From Parcubacteria group bacterium GW2011_GWA2_47_8b (GTDB taxonomy: Bacteria; Patescibacteriota; Minisyncoccia; UBA6257; WO2-44-18): a stretch of 7,311 nucleotides of DNA. Under the pieces are notes generated by a model, which saw only the letters and a list, made by a program, of their open reading frames with translations, did no database searches and had not been told where the DNA came from. The stretch covers positions 1 to 7,311 of the forward strand of contig LCOU01000025.1 in assembly GCA_001003205.1 (NCBI GenBank). Direction: 5' to 3'. Each line of letters opens with the position of its first letter. Within the stretch, counting starts at the first letter, position 1. Both the position numbers and the translations under genes were made by a program. Positions 1 through 5,893 of this stretch are shown piece after piece.

Positions 1-611
1 CGCTAACTCACCGTTCTTATTTAAACGAGAATCCGAAGTGGGGCCATCAGGATAACGAACGGCTGGAGTTTCTTGGAGATGCGGTTCTGGAACTTACGGT
101 AACTGATGAACTATACAAGCGCTTTCCGGACTACAAGGAGGGGCAGATGACCGGCCTGCGCGCCGCCCTGGTGAATTATCAAATGCTTGCCGAAGTCTCA
201 AAATCTTTTTCGCTGGAAAAATTTGTTTTGCTTTCGCGCGGAGAGGCAAGAGATACCGGCCGCGCCCGCGATGTCATTTTGGCCAATGCCATTGAGGCGG
301 TGATTGGCGCGCTGTTTCTGGACAGCGGTTTGGCGGCGGTAAAAAAGTTCGTCAATAAATTTGTTATGAGCCATCTGGCGGAAGTGATACGCGGCGGGCT
401 CTACAAGGACGCCAAGAGTTTGTTGCAAGAAAAAATCCAAGAAACAACGAAAGTTACGCCAATTTACAAAGTTTTGTCGGAAACTGGCCCGGACCACGCC
501 AAAGTTTTTGAAGTCGGAGTTTATGTAGGTTCCAAATTGCTCGCAAAAGGCGTCGGTCATTCCAAGCAGGAAGCCGAACTGGACGCCGCTAAAAACGCAT
601 TGACGCTCTAG
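1..611 (+). CDS. rnc: Ribonuclease III, 5'-truncated by window edge
   Basis: This enzyme cleaves double-stranded RNA in rRNA and mRNA maturation as a cytoplasmic homodimer. The open frame begins at base 3 and gives 202 residues; by family length (about 220-230 aa) roughly 20-25 N-terminal residues lie outside the window. The first residues LTHRSY match the start of the RNase III domain. The signature NERLEFLGDAVL follows at in-window residues 18-29, with catalytic/metal residues E19, E22 and D26. The second metal motif reads ANAIEAVIG (residues 94-102): the Glu (E98) is present, but the usual Asp is Asn (N95). A double-stranded RNA-binding domain fills about residues 131-202 and ends with the typical alanine-rich helix. 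The ATG at 147 is internal and is not the start. ftsH follows after 60 bp with no terminator between them, so the two may be cotranscribed. rnc next to smc is a common bacterial arrangement; here ftsH lies between them. Confidence 0.95.
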   Translation, partial: LTHRSYLNENPKWGHQDNERLEFLGDAVLELTVTDELYKRFPDYKEGQMTGLRAALVNYQMLAEVSKSFSLEKFVLLSRGEARDTGRARDVILANAIEAVIGALFLDSGLAAVKKFVNKFVMSHLAEVIRGGLYKDAKSLLQEKIQETTKVTPIYKVLSETGPDHAKVFEVGVYVGSKLLAKGVGHSKQEAELDAAKNALTL

Positions 612-671
612 GCGCCAGGAGCTACGCTTTACGGAGGAGTCTGTTCTTTAAAAACTAAAAAAGGAGTAGCT

Positions 672-2474
672 ATGAATTCGTATCGGCAAAGCAACCCGAT
701 GTTTTTGATTTTGCTTTTGCTGATTACGGTTATGTTTGTTGTTTGGGTTTGGAACGGTACGCCGTCGGCGAAGCAGGTAGAAATTTCCGCCACCGATCTG
801 TACAAGGCCTTGAATGACGACAAGGTCCGGGAAATCAACGTCAACGCTTCGGAGGTCACGGGTGTTTTTATCGATGGCAAAAACTTTAAGACTCACGTTG
901 CCGATGTCAGCGCTCTGGAGAAAGCGGCCTTGGCTAAAGGCGTGAAGTTTACCGTTACACCGGAGACCAATTCGGGCTGGTCAATGATTTTGTGGCTTGC
1001 GATAGGCGTGGTGGTCGTTTTTGTTCTGATGTTTTTATTTGCTGGAAGGTCGCGTGGTTCGTCTTCGTCGGATGTGCCGAACAGCGGCATGCACAACAAA
1101 CTTGCTTCACAGGAACAGGGTGCGGAAAGGCCCACTGTCCGTTATTCCGACGTTGCCGGCTGCGAGGAAGCGATTGAAGATCTCAAAGAGGTGGTGGAAT
1201 TTTTTGACAACCCCGGGCGCTATCAAAAGTTTGGCGCCAGCGCTCCGCGCGGTACTTTGTTGATGGGGCCGCCAGGAACCGGAAAGACTTTACTTGCGAG
1301 GGCAACGGCCGGAGAATCCCACACCTTCTTTATTAACGCTAACGGGTCTGATTTTATGGAACTTTTTGTTGGTATGGGCCCGAAGAATGTACGGGAACTT
1401 TTTGCTAAGGCAAAACAGCACGGCAGGTGCATTATTTTTATTGACGAACTGGATGCAATTGCCAAAGGCCGAGGTGTGAGTTGGGACGCGGGGGAGCACG
1501 ACCGGACCGTCAACGCGTTGCTCGCCGAAATGGATGGGTTTGAAGCGAATGACCAAGTGGTGGTGATTGCGGCTACCAATCGTCCGGAAAATCTGGACTC
1601 CGCGATTTTGCGGCCCGGAAGATTTGACCGCAAAATTATGGTGGGATTGCCGGATGTCCGTGGGCGCGAAGCCATTCTTGAAATTCACAGCCGCAATAAG
1701 CCATTAGACAACGACGTGCGGCTGGTGGACATTGCAAAAAGCACGCCGGGATTTTCGGGAGCCGATTTGGCCGCGGTGATGAACGAAGCCGCCTTGCTGG
1801 CAATTCGCCGCAATAAAGAATCCATTTCGCAACGGGAATTGAGCGACTCCGTGGACAGGGTGATATTGGGGCCGGAACGCCGGCGAATTATTTCCGAAAA
1901 AGAGAAGAGTATTACCGCGTATCACGAAGGCGGCCACGCCCTGATTGCAAAGCTTCTTGTGCCCAAAACCAACCCGATCCGAAAAGTAACGATTATTCCG
2001 CGGGGCCTTACCGGCGGAGCCACCTGGACGATGCCGGCCGAAGACATCCAGTATAAAGAAAAATCCTGCTTGCTGGCAGAACTTGTGATGACTATGGGTG
2101 GTCGGGCGGCGGAAATGCTGATTTTCAATGAAGAATCCAGCGGCGCCCGCGGAGATTTCAATTCCGCGACCGACGTTGCCAGAAAGATGATTTGCGAATA
2201 TGGAATGAGCGACAAGCTCGGAAAGGCGATTCTTGCCCACAGCAGCGAATTTTTGAATATCAGTTCCAGCCGGCTTAACTGTTCGGAAGAAACCAAGCGA
2301 TTGATTGATGTGGAAATCAAAAGAATTCTGGACGAAGCTTATAGCCGTGCTCTTGAACTCCTGACAAAAAATAAAACGCAGCTGGACGCCATTGCCAAAG
2401 CGCTGTTGGAAAAAGAAACACTGACAGGGCCGGAAGTGGACGAAATTCTGCGAAATATCAATACCCCGAAATAA
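672..2474 (+). CDS. ftsH: ATP-dependent zinc metalloprotease FtsH
   Basis: FtsH is a membrane-anchored AAA+ protease that forms hexamers and degrades misfolded membrane proteins and some regulatory proteins. The 600-aa length is close to the family norm. Membrane segments are at about 10-27 and 103-124, with a short extracytoplasmic domain between them. The AAA module shows Walker A GPPGTGKT (199-206), the pore-loop FVG (232-234), Walker B IIFIDE (254-259) and the arginine-finger stretch RPGRFDR. The protease domain has the zinc motif as HEGGH (418-422; the common form is HEAGH), with a probable third zinc ligand D495 in the SSGARGDF region. All key residues are present, so it should be active. 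Several stretches are divergent, for example INANGSDFMELFVGMGP after Walker A. AAGGAG at 661-666, five bases before the ATG, supports this start. The last codons form part of the downstream terminator stem. Confidence 0.97.
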   Translation: MNSYRQSNPMFLILLLLITVMFVVWVWNGTPSAKQVEISATDLYKALNDDKVREINVNASEVTGVFIDGKNFKTHVADVSALEKAALAKGVKFTVTPETNSGWSMILWLAIGVVVVFVLMFLFAGRSRGSSSSDVPNSGMHNKLASQEQGAERPTVRYSDVAGCEEAIEDLKEVVEFFDNPGRYQKFGASAPRGTLLMGPPGTGKTLLARATAGESHTFFINANGSDFMELFVGMGPKNVRELFAKAKQHGRCIIFIDELDAIAKGRGVSWDAGEHDRTVNALLAEMDGFEANDQVVVIAATNRPENLDSAILRPGRFDRKIMVGLPDVRGREAILEIHSRNKPLDNDVRLVDIAKSTPGFSGADLAAVMNEAALLAIRRNKESISQRELSDSVDRVILGPERRRIISEKEKSITAYHEGGHALIAKLLVPKTNPIRKVTIIPRGLTGGATWTMPAEDIQYKEKSCLLAELVMTMGGRAAEMLIFNEESSGARGDFNSATDVARKMICEYGMSDKLGKAILAHSSEFLNISSSRLNCSEETKRLIDVEIKRILDEAYSRALELLTKNKTQLDAIAKALLEKETLTGPEVDEILRNINTPK

Positions 2475-2486
2475 TTCGGGGTTTTT
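2464..2486 (+). terminator. Intrinsic terminator of ftsH, overlapping its stop codon
   Basis: The arms CCCCGAA (2464-2470) and TTCGGGG (2475-2481) form a perfect 7-bp stem with a 4-base loop ATAA, followed by five T. The stop codon of ftsH (2472-2474) lies in the loop, so the terminator is embedded in the gene end. It separates the rnc-ftsH unit from smc. Confidence 0.85.
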
Positions 2487-2505
2487 ATTTACGAACCTAA
2501 TGCGT

Positions 2506-2511
2506 TAAAAT
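2506..2511 (+). promoter_or_regulatory. Possible -10 element for leaderless smc transcript
   Basis: TAAAAT ends seven bases before the A of the smc ATG, so transcription would begin at or next to the start codon. No Shine-Dalgarno sequence precedes the ATG, which fits a leaderless mRNA. There is no good -35 hexamer at 16-18 bp, so the call is tentative. The terminator just upstream makes a separate promoter for smc likely somewhere in this 30-bp gap. Confidence 0.4.
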
Positions 2512-2517
2512 CAATGA

Positions 2518-4683
2518 ATGCGATTAAAAACGCTTGAACTGGTTGGCTTTAAATCATTTGCTCAAAAAACAGTTTTGGATTTTACTTCCGGAATCACGGC
2601 GGTGGTTGGTCCGAACGGTTCCGGCAAGTCCAATATTATAGACGCTCTCCGTTGGATTTTGGGTGAGCGGGAGGCCAAAAATATTCGCGGCGCTCGCGCC
2701 GAAGATCTGATTTTTGCCGGCACGCCCCAGCGTCCGCGGTCGGGGATGGCGCAGGCCACCATTGTTTTTGATAACAGCGACCACTTTTTCCCCGTGGATT
2801 ACAACGAAGTCTCGGTTACCCGCAAATTGGCGCGCGAGGGCACTTCGGAGTACTTATTAAACGAAGCGCCGGTACGGCTCAAGGATATAATTGATTTTTT
2901 TGCCCAAGCTCGCCTGGGCACAAAAGGTTTGACTATCGTCAATCAGGGCAATAGCGATATTTTCGTTAAGGCCGATCCCAAAGAGCGGCGAGTGATGGTT
3001 GAGGAAGTTTTGGGGTTGCGCCAATTTCAGCTAAAAAAACACGAAGCCGAACGTAAGCTTTTTAATACCAAAATTAATTTGGACAAAGTTAGGGCGATGC
3101 TGGACGAAATTATGCCCCACCTGCGTTTGTTGCGTCGACAGGCATCAAAGTGGGAGAAGCAGGCAGACGTAGAAAAAGAATTGCGGCAGCTGGAAGAGCA
3201 ATATTTCGGAGGCCGGCTTTTTGAAATAACAAAAGATTTTCAGGGCCTGGAACCGCAAATTGAGAAAGTCAATCAAGAATCAGGAATTAAGAATCAGGAA
3301 TTAAAACAGTTAAACGCAGAATTGCAGAAGGTTGAAAAGTCCCTGCCTGCCGGCAGGCAGGCGGCCCAAAAAAAACTGCAGCTTCAGGGGTTTCTAAACA
3401 AAAAATCCTTGCTACAAAAGGAGATTGGCCGCCTGGAAGCGCAAATAGAATTCTTGTCTTCGCAGCCCAAGTCCGACATCAAGGGCGCGGAAGCCATCCG
3501 GTTGCTGGAAGAAGTCCGGCAAACTCTCCAGAAAGCCGCTGTCGAAAACGACCTTGGCATTCTTAAGACCGCGCTCCGTGGTCTCGCCGAAAAAATTGAA
3601 CGACTGCTTGCTTCCGGAACGGAAGACCGCGGCGGCAAAATTAAAGAACTAGAGAAAACCAAAACCAAAATATTGGCAGATTTGGCGGCAATTGATGGGG
3701 AGTTGGCGGAACTTGCCAAAACGGAGGACAAGCTGGCGGAAAATTTGCGCGGATTCAACGCGGTTTTCAAAAAGGCATTTGAGGCGGCCGAAGCGAAAAA
3801 AGATGAAATTCAAAAACTGGAAAACGAAAAAAACAAACTGCTTTTTGACAAAGAACGCGTGAGTATCCATCGGCAGGAACTGGAAAACCTGGCGATGCAA
3901 TCGGGCCGGAGATTAAAAGAATTTGAAGCCCTTCGGCCCGGCTTAGGGCAATCTCCGCAAGATTTTGCGGAGATTGAGAAACGAATGTTCAAATTGCGGG
4001 CCGAACTCGCCGGAATAGGGGAATTAGATCCGGCGCTTATAAAGGAGGCCCAAGAAACCGAAGGCCGCTACAATTTTTTGTCGGGGCAGATGGCCGATTT
4101 GGACAAAGCCTCCGAGGATCTGACGGTTTTGATCAAGGACTTGGATGAAAAAATTCACGCCGAATTTGAAGGAGCGTTCAAGTCAATCAACGAGCAGTTT
4201 GATCGTTATTTTAAGCTGATGTTCGACGGCGGAAAGGCGCACCTCAAGCTGATTAAGGACGAACCAAAATCGCAGCCGACATCTGAAGAAGTGGTTGAAG
4301 AACCGGTTGAGGATGCCGCGGACGAAGATTTAGGACACAAGGTGGATCACGGCGGATTGGAAGTGTCCGTCAGTATCCCGCGGAAAAAAATCAGCGGCCT
4401 GGATATGCTTTCCGGAGGGGAGCGTAGCCTAGTTTCAATAGCCGCGCTCTTCGCTCTCATTTCTGTAAGCCCCCCGCCGTTTTTGGTATTGGATGAAGTG
4501 GATGCCGCGCTGGACGAACGCAATGCTCGGCGTTTCGCCGATCTGATAAAAGATTTTGCCAAAAAAACTCAATTTTTACTGGTTACTCATAATCGCGCCA
4601 CAATGGAGGTGGCAGAAATTTTATACGGAATTACAATGGGAGACGACGGCACTTCGCGGGTCTTGTCTTTAAAACTGGAATAG
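2518..4683 (+). CDS. smc: Short, apparently hingeless SMC ATPase
   Basis: SMC proteins organise and segregate chromosomes. Their N- and C-terminal halves fold back to build one ABC-type ATPase head, and two subunits join at a hinge. The N-terminal half-site is typical: GFKSF, Walker A GPNGSGKS (31-38), the Q-loop region IVNQGNSD, and EEVLGL before the coil. The C-terminal half has the signature LSGGERS (631-637), Walker B FLVLDEVDAALD (655-666) and H-loop H691. At 721 aa it is far shorter than the usual 1100-1200. Each coil arm is only about 160 residues, and the centre (about 313-372) is a short helical stretch without a recognisable hinge. There are no cysteines, so no Rad50-type zinc hook is possible. 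Residues 582-613 form an acidic, low-complexity insert before the signature. A SbcC/RecN-like ATPase was considered, but the N-terminal lobe and LSGGERS match SMC better. The start at 2518 is the first codon giving the canonical MRLKTLELVGF. Confidence 0.9.
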   Translation: MRLKTLELVGFKSFAQKTVLDFTSGITAVVGPNGSGKSNIIDALRWILGEREAKNIRGARAEDLIFAGTPQRPRSGMAQATIVFDNSDHFFPVDYNEVSVTRKLAREGTSEYLLNEAPVRLKDIIDFFAQARLGTKGLTIVNQGNSDIFVKADPKERRVMVEEVLGLRQFQLKKHEAERKLFNTKINLDKVRAMLDEIMPHLRLLRRQASKWEKQADVEKELRQLEEQYFGGRLFEITKDFQGLEPQIEKVNQESGIKNQELKQLNAELQKVEKSLPAGRQAAQKKLQLQGFLNKKSLLQKEIGRLEAQIEFLSSQPKSDIKGAEAIRLLEEVRQTLQKAAVENDLGILKTALRGLAEKIERLLASGTEDRGGKIKELEKTKTKILADLAAIDGELAELAKTEDKLAENLRGFNAVFKKAFEAAEAKKDEIQKLENEKNKLLFDKERVSIHRQELENLAMQSGRRLKEFEALRPGLGQSPQDFAEIEKRMFKLRAELAGIGELDPALIKEAQETEGRYNFLSGQMADLDKASEDLTVLIKDLDEKIHAEFEGAFKSINEQFDRYFKLMFDGGKAHLKLIKDEPKSQPTSEEVVEEPVEDAADEDLGHKVDHGGLEVSVSIPRKKISGLDMLSGGERSLVSIAALFALISVSPPPFLVLDEVDAALDERNARRFADLIKDFAKKTQFLLVTHNRATMEVAEILYGITMGDDGTSRVLSLKLE
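3277..3304 (+). repeat. Four-unit 7-bp tandem repeat inside smc
   Basis: Four heptamers run head to tail: GAATCAG, GAATTAA, GAATCAG, GAATTAA. They can also be read as two perfect copies of a 14-bp unit. The tract encodes residues 254-263 of the ascending coiled coil (ESGIKNQELK) and keeps the frame open. Two further four-unit heptamer tracts occur in trmD. Confidence 0.85.
3342..3361 (+). repeat. Perfect 20-bp palindrome inside smc
   Basis: CCTGCCTGCC is followed directly by its exact reverse complement GGCAGGCAGG, with no spacer. It is translated in frame as part of SLPAGRQAA (residues 275-283), which puts proline and glycine into a predicted coiled coil. Nothing in the SMC family requires this peptide. 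From memory, LPAGRQA-type peptides recur in unrelated Patescibacteria proteins, which suggests a dispersed palindromic repeat; that is recollection and was not searched. Confidence 0.85.
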
Positions 4684-4691
4684 GTTATAAT
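4663..4691 (+). promoter_or_regulatory. Promoter for the Cys/His-rich gene
   Basis: The -35 hexamer TTGTCT (4663-4668), a 17-bp spacer and a perfect -10 TATAAT (4686-4691) predict a start near 4698. The -35 lies within the last codons of smc. The resulting leader of about 23 bases carries the AGGGGG ribosome-binding site of the next gene. Confidence 0.8.
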
Positions 4692-4720
4692 ATTGGCCAG
4701 TTCTTTTAGGGGGTTGGCGC

Positions 4721-5080
4721 ATGATTGATCTGCAAGAGGAAGATCGTTACAAGGCCGAAGCCGCGGTCAAGCAGTATCTTGAGCGGATGTACGAAGCGCA
4801 CAAAACTCACCAGAGTTGTTCCACCGATCACGCCATTGATTGTCCTAGCGGACACTACCACGGGTTGCAATTTGACGGCCGGTGCGGCGACAAGGGAATG
4901 TGGCATTGTCAAATGATTGACTGCCGATACAACAGGGGATTGCAGTTCCCGTCCCATCTTGACCCCCCCGGACCGCAGGAGCTTCTTGAGTATTTGGAAG
5001 CGCAAAACAGAAACAAGGTTTTTCAGGCAATCGTTAGACTTTCCGATCATCTGGGCGCCAGAATTTCCAAGTCGTCATAA
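4721..5080 (+). CDS. Unrecognised Cys/His-rich protein, 119 aa
   Basis: I do not recognise this family. The protein has a charged helical N-terminus (about 1-30), a cysteine/histidine-rich core (residues 27-68) and a helical C-terminus (about 85-115). The core contains C33, C41, C55, C63 and C68 plus H27, H30, H37, H45, H47 and H62, including CxxxH (33-37), CPSGHYH (41-47) and HCxxxxC (62-68). That density suggests a small zinc-binding or other metal-binding fold, but no known zinc-ribbon spacing is evident. There is no signal peptide or membrane segment, so it is probably cytoplasmic. The start is supported by AGGGGG at 4708-4713, seven bases upstream. It has its own promoter and its own terminator, so it is a single-gene unit between smc and rpsP. 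A run of seven C at 4963-4969 lies inside the gene. Confidence 0.8.
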   Translation: MIDLQEEDRYKAEAAVKQYLERMYEAHKTHQSCSTDHAIDCPSGHYHGLQFDGRCGDKGMWHCQMIDCRYNRGLQFPSHLDPPGPQELLEYLEAQNRNKVFQAIVRLSDHLGARISKSS

Positions 5081-5088
5081 AATATGTT

Positions 5089-5122
5089 GGCCCGCACACA
5101 GTTGCGGGCCTTTACTTTTTTT
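5089..5122 (+). terminator. Intrinsic terminator after the Cys/His-rich gene
   Basis: The arms GGCCCGCA (5089-5096) and TGCGGGCC (5103-5110) make a perfect 8-bp GC-rich stem with a 6-base loop. They are followed by a T-rich run (TTTAC and then seven T). It starts eight bases after the stop codon and separates this gene from rpsP. Confidence 0.92.
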
Positions 5123-5147
5123 ACGAAAGGATTTACCATATTAAACA

Positions 5148-5444
5148 ATGTTAACGCTGAAATTAAAAAGGATAGGAAAAAAGCACCAGCCGAGTTATCG
5201 GTTGATTGTTGATGAAAAGCGCCACAAAGTTTATGGAAAAAATGTGGAAGATTTGGGATGGTTTAATCCGTTGCAGGATAAGTTTGAATTCAAAAAAGAA
5301 AGGATAAATCATTGGCTGAAAAATGGCGCGCAAGTCACCGACACGGTGCACAATCTTTTGGTAACTGCCGGAATAATCAGCGGAAAAAAAATCGCGGTGC
5401 ACAAGCAGCCTAAGAAAAAAGAGGAGGCCGCGCCGGCTAAATAA
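5148..5444 (+). CDS. rpsP: 30S ribosomal protein S16
   Basis: S16 is an assembly protein of the small ribosomal subunit that binds 16S rRNA. The N-terminus MLTLKLKRIGKKHQPSYRLI matches the S16 fold start, and the conserved GWFNP block is at about residues 37-41, followed by the usual helix with HWLKNGAQVTDTVHNLL. The 98-aa length is normal for the family, with a lysine/alanine-rich tail. An in-frame TAA at 5142-5144, just upstream, fixes the ATG at 5148. No Shine-Dalgarno is positioned for it: the only purine run, GAAAGGA at 5125-5131, is too far away. A weak -10-like CATATT (5137-5142) suggests a very short or absent leader, without a convincing -35. rpsP is the usual first gene of the rpsP-khpA-rimM-trmD-rplS cluster. 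No terminator is visible after it, so some read-through into khpA is likely. Confidence 0.96.
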   Translation: MLTLKLKRIGKKHQPSYRLIVDEKRHKVYGKNVEDLGWFNPLQDKFEFKKERINHWLKNGAQVTDTVHNLLVTAGIISGKKIAVHKQPKKKEEAAPAK

Positions 5445-5458
5445 AAATTATTTGGAAT

Positions 5459-5487
5459 TTGACAAACCCTCGTTAGTTTGTTAGAAT
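5459..5487 (+). promoter_or_regulatory. Strong promoter for khpA
   Basis: A perfect -35 TTGACA (5459-5464), 17-bp spacer and -10 TAGAAT (5482-5487) predict a start near 5494 and a leader of about 43 bases. It lies in the gap between rpsP and khpA, so khpA can be expressed independently of S16. Confidence 0.88.
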
Positions 5488-5536
5488 GGGCGTATTAAAA
5501 GGTCGTTAGAAAATCAGTAAAGACTTAAAGATTGAA

Positions 5537-5824
5537 ATGGCTAAAAACACCGATCAGGAGTTTTTGGAATATCTTGTGAAGTCTATTGTTGATCATCCGG
5601 ACGATGTCATGGTTGATCGCAAAGTAGACGAGATGGGGGTTCTGCTTTCCTTGAAAGTGAACTCGCAAGATATGGGGCAGGTAGTCGGCCGCGAAGGCGC
5701 TACCGCCAAGGCCATCCGCTCTCTTTTGAGAATCGTTGGCATCAAGAATAATGCCCGCGTGAACCTTAAAATAGAAGAGCCGGAGGGCTCCACTCGAGTG
5801 CCGCGCGCCCCGAGAATGGAATAA
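5537..5824 (+). CDS. khpA: KH-domain RNA-binding protein KhpA
   Basis: KhpA is a small single-KH-domain RNA-binding protein. In studied Gram-positive bacteria it pairs with KhpB (EloR/Jag) and affects cell elongation and RNA regulation. The sequence is a textbook match: FLEYLVKSIVDHPDDV at the N-terminus, then QDMGQVVGREGATAKAIRSLL, with the RNA-binding GxxG loop as GREG at residues 51-54. The 95-aa length is slightly above the typical 75-80 because of a basic, proline-containing tail (EGSTRVPRAPRME). An in-frame TAG at 5507-5509 and the sequence match support the ATG at 5537. The ribosome-binding site is weak (AAAG at 5527-5530). It sits between rpsP and trmD, where ylqC/khpA normally lies, but is closed by its own terminator. 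No KhpB gene is in the window. Confidence 0.95.
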   Translation: MAKNTDQEFLEYLVKSIVDHPDDVMVDRKVDEMGVLLSLKVNSQDMGQVVGREGATAKAIRSLLRIVGIKNNARVNLKIEEPEGSTRVPRAPRME

Positions 5825-5844
5825 TAGCTTTTATATAAGTTATT

Positions 5845-5878
5845 AACTAAAAAGCCACGTGTGTGGCTTTTTAGTTTT
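5845..5878 (+). terminator. 14-bp hairpin terminator between khpA and trmD
   Basis: AACTAAAAAGCCAC (5845-5858) and its exact reverse complement (5863-5876) form a perfect 14-bp stem with loop GTGT. The A-run in the left arm and T-run in the right arm would let it work in both directions, although both neighbours are on the + strand. The GTG in its loop and descending arm (5861) is in frame with trmD but is not the trmD start. Confidence 0.92.
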
Positions 5879-5886
5879 GCTATACT
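5878..5886 (+). promoter_or_regulatory. Extended -10 promoter for leaderless trmD
   Basis: TGC followed by TATACT (5881-5886) is an extended -10 element (TGn plus a 5/6 hexamer). It lies just past the hairpin terminator. Transcription would start at about 5893-5894, the first base of the trmD ATG or one base before it. There is no good -35, as expected for extended -10 promoters. Confidence 0.7.
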
Positions 5887-5893
5887 CATTACA

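Noticed and set aside
147..611. RNase III starting at ATG 147
   Set aside because: The frame is open back to base 3 and the upstream part encodes the catalytic NERLEFLGDAVL signature, so the true start lies outside the window.
620..671. Hairpin pairing AGCTAC (620-625) with GTAGCT (666-671) over the ftsH ribosome-binding site
   Set aside because: Only six pairs across a 40-base loop; likely chance, and there is no supporting structure.
1704..2240. Long minus-strand open frame opposite ftsH, and similar antisense frames opposite smc and rnc
   Set aside because: These mirror strongly conserved genes, have no ribosome-binding site or recognisable protein, and are expected from the codon composition.
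2461..2490. Short palindromes and terminators as CRISPR repeats or mobile element ends
   Set aside because: No regularly spaced repeats, no transposase, no target-site duplication; each hairpin is explained as a terminator or leader element.
4963..4969. Run of seven C in the Cys/His-rich gene as a phase-variation switch
   Set aside because: Seven bases is a short tract and the frame is intact on both sides; nothing else points to phase variation.
5081..5147. Consensus promoter for rpsP
   Set aside because: TTTACT and CATATT are 20 bp apart and other combinations are too close; only a weak -10-like element could be supported, so it is mentioned in the gene entry and not listed.
5861..5893. 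TrmD starting at GTG 5861 (11 extra residues)
   Set aside because: This codon is in the terminator hairpin, and the family N-terminus M-x-F-D-I-I-T-I-F-P begins exactly at ATG 5894.
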